A stretch of DNA of 64,000 nt, taken from positions 1 to 64,000 of the forward strand of contig CAIQQR010000122.1 in NCBI GenBank assembly GCA_903874055.1. Reading direction: 5' to 3'. Source of the stretch: an uncultured Bacteroidota bacterium (GTDB taxonomy: Bacteria; Bacteroidota; Bacteroidia; Chitinophagales; Chitinophagaceae). The position numbers and the translations under genes were made by a program. The notes under the pieces were generated by a model, which saw nothing but the letters and a program-made list of their open reading frames with translations, ran no database searches and was not told the DNA's origin. Below, piece by piece: positions 31,101 to 39,600 of the stretch (position 1 is its first letter; every line of letters starts with the position of its first letter).

Positions 31101-31995
31101 TCAAATTTATCCTATCTGACAAATAACTACTATCAAAAGGCATAAGTGATTTATGATACGGGAATAACATACTGCTTGTATCAGCACTATTCAATTTGGT
31201 ATTAATTCTATTGGATAAACTTGATGAGTCAAACGTTTTTAATGAAAGCTGATAGGGAGTAATATATCTAGTACTATCAGTTTCAGTAAGCGATTTTCGA
31301 TAAGGGAGTAACATTAAACTAGTATCATTAATATATAATTTTGAATTAATTCTTTTCGATAAACTTGATGTGTCAAAAGTTTTTAGAGAAAGTTGATATG
31401 GTGTGACATATTTATTGCTATCAATACTAGTGATAGCTAAACGATAAGGTAATAACATTTTGGAAGTGTCTGAAATATTTAATTTAAGTTTCAAACTTGT
31501 AGTATCTATGTTATTGCTATTCCCAGTTAGTGATTGTATGGCATAAGGAACAACTCCAAATTCAACAGCCCCTAAGTCAACCCATTCTTTTGTATAGTCC
31601 CAATGAATATCGGGAGCTACTGGGGTAATTGAAATTCTTAAATGAAAGTAGTATTTACCTGTTATCCAATTAATGGCATATATATCATTTACACCTACAA
31701 ATCTTATTCCCTTTCCAATGACTAAATTAAAAACACCAAATTCATTCGTTACTACTTCCTGATGTTCTCCGTATACAATAATTGGATTTGTTAATCCATT
31801 TTCAATAGTGCATTCAATGTAAACTTTTCTGTTATTGGCCGCATTGTGCTCTTTATCTCTTGCTATTGCCTGAAAATTAATTCCTGGGTTAACATTTTGT
31901 GCGCATAAAGTATTGGTATTTAACATAGCAATTGTATATATAATGGGTGCTAGTAAACATTTCAAAATGGTTTTAGTATTAGTCATAGTATTCAA
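28114..31995 (-). CDS. Phage-tail-fibre-like surface protein (fibre 3)
   Basis: N-terminal NPGINFQAIARDKEHNAANNRKVYIE...WDYTKEWVDLG; NTTGNAATATKL, NYGGAG, GYLTNTDWTTFNNK modules; C-terminal FVQDGTGTRDVSFPTAWKWAGGVIPSLTNTANKLDIVTLIYDGTTYYTTIVQNF. Confidence 0.8.
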   Translation of the reverse strand: MNTMTNTKTILKCLLAPIIYTIAMLNTNTLCAQNVNPGINFQAIARDKEHNAANNRKVYIECTIENGLTNPIIVYGEHQEVVTNEFGVFNLVIGKGIRFVGVNDIYAINWITGKYYFHLRISITPVAPDIHWDYTKEWVDLGAVEFGVVPYAIQSLTGNSNNIDTTSLKLKLNISDTSKMLLPYRLAITSIDSNKYVTPYQLSLKTFDTSSLSKRINSKLYINDTSLMLLPYRKSLTETDSTRYITPYQLSLKTFDSSSLSNRINTKLNSADTSSMLFPYHKSLMPFDSSYLSDRINLKLNISDTSLMISNRFARDTLFLSSRLDLKENLSNKSINMSLTADFNDTKYPTVKSIKTYVDAALIAGAPDATTTNKGIIMLGGDLLGTATAPIIAPGAITNLKIEDAAVTDAKLAFGISASKVGLGNLTNNAQLYSLNGLTTQVQNFGIIGTNGLVPNWISTNNTHVLNIPMASATAVTAGLISKTDYEHFNAAFNNNFNTLTNNGNTGAATYNGQVINIPNYTLIGLAGNVNANSILAGPASGASGSSSFRNLVAADIPNNASNTTGNAATATKLLTARYLNNILFDGSSDINNLTATTQNSLTFSNAGTGVNPGEIFNGSSAKEISYNTIGAAPNIGSNLITTIGSISSGTWAANIIGSNYGGAGNNNGILKANGLGIVSVATAGTDFQTPLSFASPFINASNTIALPAASSSSNGYLTNTDWTTFNNKIDLNQKAAMNGVASLDANGKIPSSQIPAISFSSGYVVTSQSAMLALSNAVVGSIAIRTDNSKNFVLSGAPASTLANWLELLMPASVSSVNGHAESNITLTTTDIAEGTNSYFTNSKSRNAISATSPLLYSVSTGVVSLPVANNTVAGYLSASDWNSFNNKIGAFTAQAANTFYAGPTSGSNALPVFRSIIASDIPTLNQNTTGNAATATKLFATKNINGVPFDGTGDITIYATVGYPITFDNSGAGGLTTTTFNGSIAKTISYNTIGAAPAIGSNAISQLGTISSGTWAANIIGSNYGGAGAITGVLKANGLGVVTAAVAGTDFENSLNFSLPLVRSSNTISMSAATSSTNGYMTNTDWSLFNNKQPTILAGIGVSLTGGNTISIGQSVATTTSPSFVGATLTGLNVAGVVTNSAAGLLSTSPTTGTGNMVRATSPTLVTPVLGDATATTINVSGDITAKRFKLTMPSAITAAATTTIDLSGGNVFTVNMGLNITTLTLTNPVVGTYLLKFVQDGTGTRDVSFPTAWKWAGGVIPSLTNTANKLDIVTLIYDGTTYYTTIVQNF
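28840..30330 (-). repeat. Diverged internal duplication of a fibre module, about 1095 bp (365 aa) apart
   Basis: NTTGNAATATKL...IGSNYGGAG...LKANGLG(I/V)V...AGTDF occurs twice; CCGTAATTTG at 30011 and 28916. Confidence 0.85.
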
Positions 31996-32209
31996 TGTTA
32001 ATTACGTGAAAGTGTCAATTCGGTATTTAACAAATAAACTAAACTTAATAGACGCAATCAATGAGTCTTATGCCTCATTTTGTATCTATTCAGTAATTAT
32101 GATATATAGATGTAATCTAATACAGCGCTATATTTCATTTAAAAAAAACTGTAAACTCAAAAAGTAACGAAATTTCGAAATAAACACATTACAAGATATT
32201 ATAAATACA

Positions 32210-34183
32210 TTGGGCAACCTAAGTAAGTCAATGAAGCGCACCAAAGCATATATACTAATCATTATTTTGATCTTTTCATTTGCAAAAGTGTATGCAAATT
32301 TTCTAACAACCGACCCTACCAAAATAAATGTAGTTAACTCTGGGAGGTTATTATTAAGATCATGGGATAGTATTCTTATTTTGGCCTCAAAAAATAATAT
32401 CGCTTTTAGTAATCCAGAATGGGAACGTAAATTTGAAAAAGAATACAAAAAAGCAATATATACAAAAGATGATTCACTCGCTTTTGAATTAAGCATCCCC
32501 TTGAGTTTTATATATCATTCTGAAACCAAATTTTCAAAGGGGATACCAATTTTGCAAAATATATTAAAACATAAAGAAAAATTAGATAAAGAAACCTATA
32601 AGCATATACTCATAAAAATTGAAGAGGAATATAGAGCTTCTAATGAAATTGCGGATGCTATTAGTATACGAAAAGAAAGAATAGCAAATAATTTCATCAA
32701 TAATTATTGGGAAATTTACAAAGATTGTGGACTATATGAAGCTGCAAAAAAAGATTTATTGCAATTTGTGACCATACCCGAAAAGAATACTTATAATAGA
32801 CTTCATTACTATTTTTTACTAGGGGATTTATATAGTAGCATGAAAGCTTTTGATAGCGCAAAAGCGGCATATTTAACTGGATATCGAGAGACAATTGCAT
32901 GTATAAAATATAACGAAACTGCAAAAACATTTATAAAAGAAAAACTTTCTTACTGGGAAACTAGTTTTAAAGGCTTTATCACAAAATGTAATATTGAAAA
33001 AGGTGATTTTGATGACGCAATTATCAATTTGAAAAATGATATAAATAATAGTATCGACAATCCTGATAATAAAATTGAAAAAATGATTGTTTTAACTAAA
33101 TGTTTTATTCATTTTAAACAGTACTCTGAAGCAAAAAAATATTTAGACAGTGCGCAGAATCTAATGGCAGAAAAAATGTCTAAGCCATTATCACTTGATT
33201 TACTATTAAATTATTCTGAATACTTTAACGCTATTAATAACAATGATTCTTCCTTATTTTATTACAAGAAATACAATAATTATAAGGATACACTATATAA
33301 TAAAATTCAAAAGAATCAATCAATTCTATTATTAGTCCAATTAGAGGTTTCAAATAGGCGAAGTGAGCTGCTAAAAAGTAATCAGTCACTACAAGACAGT
33401 AATAAAGAAAATATCCAACAAAGAACCGCGTTATTAATTTTACTATTTTTCTTAGTCATATCTATTACCATAACTACTGCCATTTATTTGAACAATATTG
33501 CCAATAAAAAGTCAAAAAATAAAATTGAAGCACAAAATATATTAATAAATGCCCACTCCCTAAAAATGGAGTCGCAATTTAATCATAATGAAACATTATT
33601 GAAAGAATTGCACCATCGTGTAAAAAATAATTTACAAGTGATGTATAGTTTATTAAATCTCCAAAAGAGACGAAATAAAGACAACGACATTATTGAAACA
33701 TTGTCATCTATTCAAAATAGAATTCAAACAATGGCCCTAGTACATCAAAATTTATATGTCAGTGGTGATTTTGAGTTAGTTGAAATTTTGAATTATATAA
33801 AAACACTGGCTACCCATTTAGAAAGTATTTATAAAATTGATAAGCAACATATTAAAGTTGAATTTGAAATTGATGAAAACTTAAAGTTGCCTATTGAGAC
33901 GGTAGTTGCCATTGGATTGATAGTAAATGAAGCAGTTTCAAATTCATTTAAGTATGCTTTTAGACATAAAAAAGACAATGGAATTCTAAAAATTAGAATT
34001 GTAAGTAAAGATATTGAAGTTGAAGTAACTGTCAGTGATAACGGGGATGGTATTCAACAAAAAAATAATAAAGAAAATAGTCTTGGAATGAAGCTGATTG
34101 ACCTAATGTGTCTTCAACTTAAAGCAACTCATACCATTGAAAATATGAATGGTGTTACCCACCTTATAAAATTTAATAAATAA
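32210..34183 (+). CDS. Sensor histidine kinase (HisKA_2 type) with periplasmic TPR-like region
   Basis: ETLLKELHHRVKNNLQVMYSLLNLQKRR...IQTMALVHQNLY (HisKA_2); VVAIGLIVNEAVSNSFKYAF and SDNGDG (HATPase); one TM about 100 aa before the H-box. The listed start is probably upstream of the true one (MKRTKAYIL). Confidence 0.88.
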   Translation: MGNLSKSMKRTKAYILIIILIFSFAKVYANFLTTDPTKINVVNSGRLLLRSWDSILILASKNNIAFSNPEWERKFEKEYKKAIYTKDDSLAFELSIPLSFIYHSETKFSKGIPILQNILKHKEKLDKETYKHILIKIEEEYRASNEIADAISIRKERIANNFINNYWEIYKDCGLYEAAKKDLLQFVTIPEKNTYNRLHYYFLLGDLYSSMKAFDSAKAAYLTGYRETIACIKYNETAKTFIKEKLSYWETSFKGFITKCNIEKGDFDDAIINLKNDINNSIDNPDNKIEKMIVLTKCFIHFKQYSEAKKYLDSAQNLMAEKMSKPLSLDLLLNYSEYFNAINNNDSSLFYYKKYNNYKDTLYNKIQKNQSILLLVQLEVSNRRSELLKSNQSLQDSNKENIQQRTALLILLFFLVISITITTAIYLNNIANKKSKNKIEAQNILINAHSLKMESQFNHNETLLKELHHRVKNNLQVMYSLLNLQKRRNKDNDIIETLSSIQNRIQTMALVHQNLYVSGDFELVEILNYIKTLATHLESIYKIDKQHIKVEFEIDENLKLPIETVVAIGLIVNEAVSNSFKYAFRHKKDNGILKIRIVSKDIEVEVTVSDNGDGIQQKNNKENSLGMKLIDLMCLQLKATHTIENMNGVTHLIKFNK

Positions 34184-34187
34184 ATTA

Positions 34188-34778
34188 ATGGAGCAGAAAA
34201 TATTACTAGTAGAAGATGAAATAATTGTGGCACTAGATTTGCAAGAAATTCTAGAATCAGCAGGATACCTTGTTACCGTAACGCATAACTTTCAGGATGC
34301 TATAGAAGCTACTAAAAAGTACAAGCCCAATTTGGCCATATGTGACATTAATCTTGGTAACGGCAAAACTGGAATTGAATTTGCTATAGAAGCTAAATTA
34401 ATATTACCAAAATTAGAAGTCATTTATGTCACCGCATTTAGTGATCAAAAAATGGTGGAATCTGCAGATGCTACTGACCCCTTTATTTATATTGTCAAAC
34501 CTTGGAATGAGGAACAAATAAAGGTTTCAGTTAACATGGCATTCAAATATTTATCAGAAAAGATGAAAAAGGATACCTTAATTGAAAGCTTAAGCATGTC
34601 TGAGTACAAAATTCTCGACCTCATTGCTAAACAAAAAAAGAGTAAGGAAATAGCTGATATGCTCTTTATAGCTGAAAAGACGGTTCGTAATCATCGATAT
34701 AATATCATCAAAAAGCTCAATCTGCCCAATGATAACAATAGTTTATTAAAATGGGCCATCACCCATTTTAATAAATAA
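34188..34778 (+). CDS. Response regulator, receiver plus LuxR-type HTH
   Basis: KILLVEDEIIVALDLQEILESAGY...AICDINLG...VIYVTAF...IVKPW; IAKQKKSKEIADMLFIAEKTVRNHRYNIIKKL. Confidence 0.92.
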   Translation: MEQKILLVEDEIIVALDLQEILESAGYLVTVTHNFQDAIEATKKYKPNLAICDINLGNGKTGIEFAIEAKLILPKLEVIYVTAFSDQKMVESADATDPFIYIVKPWNEEQIKVSVNMAFKYLSEKMKKDTLIESLSMSEYKILDLIAKQKKSKEIADMLFIAEKTVRNHRYNIIKKLNLPNDNNSLLKWAITHFNK

Positions 34779-34882
34779 CTTCATTTAAGACACAATTGAG
34801 GCATTAGCCCTATTTCCTGAGGATGATATTCAACGTATTTTGTACGAATTGAAATAAAACACTCAGTTAATAAGCTAAGCGA

Positions 34883-35593
34883 ATGCAAAAGATAATCCTG
34901 ATCCCTATATTCCTACTTATTTGTGCAACAACATGCCAAGTGCAAGCACAAACAAATGATGAAATAAACATCGAGCCATATACCAAAGTACTCAAAAAGC
35001 GTATTTATCTTATCACTGGCATGAATTTTAATAAGCAAACCATTACGTTAAATGATTATAATTCAAGATTTAATTATGACTTAAATGATTATCAAAAGAA
35101 TTTATACAACCCTGCTTATTTTTTAGGGTTTAGATGGGAAACTAAGCATGTAAATAATCACAAGTTCTCATTTACAGCAATGTTGAGTAAAATAGCTACT
35201 GGCAATAATTATAAAGATGTAAATAAACTATCTCCCTTTATAAATAATTATTCAAAGTTTTTAGCAGAGGATCAATTTTTAATGCTAAATCTTTCAGCAT
35301 ATTATAAACAATTAATCCCAATTAACGATACCAGCAAATATCGTCTTTACTTTATTATAGGTCCAACAATTAATACCAGGCTTTCTGATCAAAGTGCCGA
35401 CAATCAAATTAACAACAATTATAACAAGTATTATATAAGTGGAGATGGCGGAATAGAGTTTAATAATCAATCATTCTACACCTTATTTGTACATTATAAA
35501 TATGCACTTAACTCATTCACCAAAGCCCCTTTGATTACCAACCTTAATAGTGTTGAATTAGGGACGATGATTAAACTAAGTGATATTTTTTAA
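34883..35593 (+). CDS. Outer-membrane beta-barrel-like protein (cassette 2)
   Basis: Signal peptide; paralogue of 9081-9770 (LGFRWETK...KLSPF...LNLSAYYKQLIPIN...YRLYFIIGPTINTRLSD). Confidence 0.65.
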   Translation: MQKIILIPIFLLICATTCQVQAQTNDEINIEPYTKVLKKRIYLITGMNFNKQTITLNDYNSRFNYDLNDYQKNLYNPAYFLGFRWETKHVNNHKFSFTAMLSKIATGNNYKDVNKLSPFINNYSKFLAEDQFLMLNLSAYYKQLIPINDTSKYRLYFIIGPTINTRLSDQSADNQINNNYNKYYISGDGGIEFNNQSFYTLFVHYKYALNSFTKAPLITNLNSVELGTMIKLSDIF

Positions 35594-35604
35594 ATTCTAT
35601 AATT

Positions 35605-36036
35605 ATGAAACAGCTATTATATAATTCTCTACTTATTATTTTTTGTATACTACCCTTTACGATAGCATGCAATAAAGACAATACTGGCATTGAAGTAAAC
35701 CTGGCTTATCAGCTTATTGCGGATAAAACCTGGTATTTGGATTATGTACAAACTACAACAGACTCAACCGTTAGCACTAGGACTTTTTTAGGGCAGCCTA
35801 CCTATTTTATTAATTATCTTAAAAGTTTAGCCACCTCCGATTCAGATGGACTTATTGGTGTTTATGAAATTGCTAAATCAGATACCGTATTACTAATTAA
35901 GGTTATGGCTAAAACAAATAGTGGTAATCCCAGTGCTTATAGTTATGAAATTGAAAGTATTGGTAAAAAAAGTATGATTATGAGTTATTCCAAAAACAAT
36001 ACCAAAACAAGGTTATTCTTTAGTACTCAAAAATAA
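35605..36036 (+). CDS. Small lipoprotein (cassette 2)
   Basis: Lipobox-like LPFTIAC; DKTWYLDYVQ...FLGQPTYFINYLK...DSDGL matches the cassette 1 lipoprotein. Confidence 0.75.
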   Translation: MKQLLYNSLLIIFCILPFTIACNKDNTGIEVNLAYQLIADKTWYLDYVQTTTDSTVSTRTFLGQPTYFINYLKSLATSDSDGLIGVYEIAKSDTVLLIKVMAKTNSGNPSAYSYEIESIGKKSMIMSYSKNNTKTRLFFSTQK

Positions 36037-36056
36037 TAATTGCAACTGCATTTAGT

Positions 36057-36584
36057 ATGAATAAACTATTTACAAATTTAATTGCAACTTACCTAAAAAG
36101 CATGGTTATTATACTACTAGTATTAGTAATCAGCAATGTAAGAGGTCAGATGTTTATGGTTAGTAGTATGGGGAGTTTCCCTAATACCAGTTCAACAGCA
36201 AACGCTATTAATTTTAAAAGCAATGCGTTATGTATTGATGTTCAATCTGGTCTTGCAGTACTAAATGCAAAAACAACCTTAGGTGAATTTGCAATCAATT
36301 GTACTATTGATCAAAAAATAAATACGCTTGGCATTAAATTATATCCAAATCCTGCTCAAACCATCTCTACCCTAAAATTCATTAATGCCTCACCCCTTAA
36401 TGAAATTTTTAATGTTAGTATTTGGAATTCAGAAGGGTACCTGATAAATACAAGACAAGCAACTGGTTATCAAATTTTTCAAGGTTTGATCTTGCATCTA
36501 AACGAAATAAGCGCAGGCAGTTATATATTAAAAATTGAATCCCCTCGATTCATTGAAGCAATAAAATTTATAAAAATAAATTAA
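36057..36584 (+). CDS. Small secreted protein with type IX type-A sorting domain (cassette 2)
   Basis: LGIKLYPNPAQTISTLKF...GSYILKIESPRFIEAIKFIKIN; paralogue of 8080-8613. Confidence 0.8.
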   Translation: MNKLFTNLIATYLKSMVIILLVLVISNVRGQMFMVSSMGSFPNTSSTANAINFKSNALCIDVQSGLAVLNAKTTLGEFAINCTIDQKINTLGIKLYPNPAQTISTLKFINASPLNEIFNVSIWNSEGYLINTRQATGYQIFQGLILHLNEISAGSYILKIESPRFIEAIKFIKIN

Positions 36585-36614
36585 GGCCCCATCACAAAGC
36601 AATCACTATACGAT

Positions 36615-39600
36615 ATGAAAATTAGTTTTTCAAAAGTACCACTAAGCCTATTAGTGGTACTTTTATTTATAAGCCCCCTTACGACTAAAGCACAAATACC
36701 AGGATTAGGTATATTTTTCCAAGCCATTGCACGAGATAAAATGGATAATCCAGCTAAATATCGAAAAATATATATTCAAACGAGTATTATTGAAAGTATG
36801 CATTCAACAGGATCTTTCCTGACAGAAATACATCAATCTACTACGGATGCTAATGGAATATTTAATATTAGCATTGGACAGGGAAAACAAACCAGTGGAA
36901 CTTCAAATGATCTATTATCTATCCCTTGGAGCAAAGGCCCAATGTTTTTAAATTTGAAAATTGCCATCGAGCCTTTAACTCCATTAATGAATTGGGATTA
37001 TACAAAAGAATGGATTGACCTTGGCAGTAGCCCATTTGGAACGGTTCCCTATGCATTATCTGCAGGGAATACTACTACTATTACCGATATTAATAAAGTA
37101 AACGTCAAGGATAGTAATTTGGTATATGTTACTCCATTTCAATTATTGCTTAAAAAAATTGATACCACTTCATTATCCAATAGAATCAATAATAAATTAA
37201 ATGTCAGTGATACGAGTACAATGTTAAGCCCCTATACTAAACAAAATCAAGTAAATAGTGCGCTTGCTTTAAAGTTAAACATAGCGGATACTGCATCCAT
37301 GTTAAAAAACTACACCGTTTCTTCCAAATTAAGCGCACTTGCATTTACAGGTAATTATAACGATATTTTCAACAAACCAACAGCTATAGGAAATATTGTA
37401 AACACAATCAATAATCTCACAGGAGATATAATAATTGACAAAAACACCATTGGTTTTGGATATGTAGATAATACTTCAGATGCGAATAAACCAGTTTCAA
37501 TTTTAACCAATGATGCACTTGCTAAAAAAGTGGACAAATCTTCCATTAATATAGCCAATGGAATTCCAAGTTTAGATGCAAATACAAAAATTCCAAGTAA
37601 TTTATTGCCAGCCATTTCATTCACTTCTGTTTTAGTTGCTAATAGTTCAACACAAATGCAAGGCATTGGTACGACTGCACTAAAAGGGACAGTGGTAGTG
37701 AGAACAGATATTAGTAAGACCTATATTTTATCCGCTGATAATTCAACGAATTTAAGTGATTGGATAGAAATATTAAATCCTGTCGCCCCGGTGCAAAGTG
37801 TCAATGGAAAATTAGCCAATGTAAGTTTAACTAGTTCGGACATAATGGAAGGGAGTAATGAATATTTTACACAAAACAAAGCAAGGCTTTCAATAAGTGC
37901 TAATACACCCATTAACTATAATGCAGCAAGTGGTTTGCTTACAGCAGATACCAGTACCAGTAATTATGGCTTAGTGACTAGATATAATTTACAGCAAGTT
38001 AATAATGCGAATGCTACAAATTTAAATAGAAAAGTAAATATTAGTGACACTTCCTCCATGTTATTTCCTTACGCAAAAACAATTACATTTAAAAAATATA
38101 TAGACAGTGTAAGTGATGTATTAAATTCAAATATAGTAGCATCCAATAATGGAATTGTAATCCCTGATGCAACAATAAACACAAAAGGTATTCTAAAATT
38201 AGCAGGCGACTTAGCTGGTTCTGCAAATGCTCCAATTATCGCAGACGGAGTAGTGACAAATAATAAAATTGCTGCTGGAATTAGTGCGAGCAAGGTAGGA
38301 CTAGGCAATGTAAACAACACTGATGATCTTAGTAAACCGATAAGTACCCTTACACAAAATGCATTAAACTTAAAGTTGTATAGTACAGATACCGCCACAA
38401 TGTTGAGTAATTATTTAAGTAATATTCACAATACAAATAATACACTTGCCACCAAGTTTAATGTCAGTGATAGCGCTAATATGCTTTCTAACTATAAGAA
38501 CTATCAAATTACTTTAAACAATATCAAATTAAATAAGTCTGATACTGCAGCAATGTTGAGTGCCTATTTAGTTGCTTTAGATAAGAAAGAATTAACAGCT
38601 AATAAATCAAATGATGCAACACTTGGTGGCGGTAGTCCAAGTGTAACCCTTTATCCAACTCAATCTGCCATTAAACAATATGTAACCAATACTATTGGGT
38701 CAAGCAGTATCAGTGCTACTAGTTTGATAGGGGTTGTTTCTATTGCCAATGGTGGTACCGGCCAATCTACCCCCAATGCGGCATTTAATGCACTAGCTGC
38801 TTCTCAAACAAGTAATAGCGGAAAGTTTTTAACAACAGATGGTACAAACGCCAGTTGGACGAGCATTACTACACCGTGGAGTATATTAGGCAATGCAGGC
38901 ATGGTGGATGGTACTAATTTTATTGGCACTACCGATGCACAACCCTTAAATTTTCAGATAGGTGGCATTGTATCAGGAAGATTTGATGTGTCTGCAGTGA
39001 GTGGTCAAGCCACTTTAGGGTATGGCGCAGGATCTACTACGCAGCGAAATACTACAAGTAATTATGGACTTAAGAATACTGGATTTGGATTTAATGCAAT
39101 AAAAAATACAACTTATGGTAATGGCAATACTGCATTAGGTTATCAAAGTTTACTGAATAATTTTAGTGGTTCAGGTTCCACAGCTATTGGATATCAAGCC
39201 ATGAGCAATGCAAATAGTTTAAACACTTCAAGTACATTTATGACTGCAAATACTGCTATGGGCTATCAAAGCTTGCAAGGATCTGCAACAGCTACAGCTA
39301 ATACAGGTATCGCAAATACAGCCATTGGATTCAAAGCATTGCAATTGAATACCTCGGGTGGATCTAATAATGCGTTAGGTGCTTATTCACTTAATAGTAA
39401 CACTACAGGATATGGCAATAGCGCAAATGGATATTATGCACTTAATGGTAATACTTCAGGAAATGAAAATACAGCAATAGGAATTCAATCACTTTTATTA
39501 AATACTACCGGATTTTCTAATACCGCGGTTGGTAGTTATGCATTAAATACCAACTTAACTGGATATGGAAATACGGCTACTGGTTCAGAGGCACTAACCG

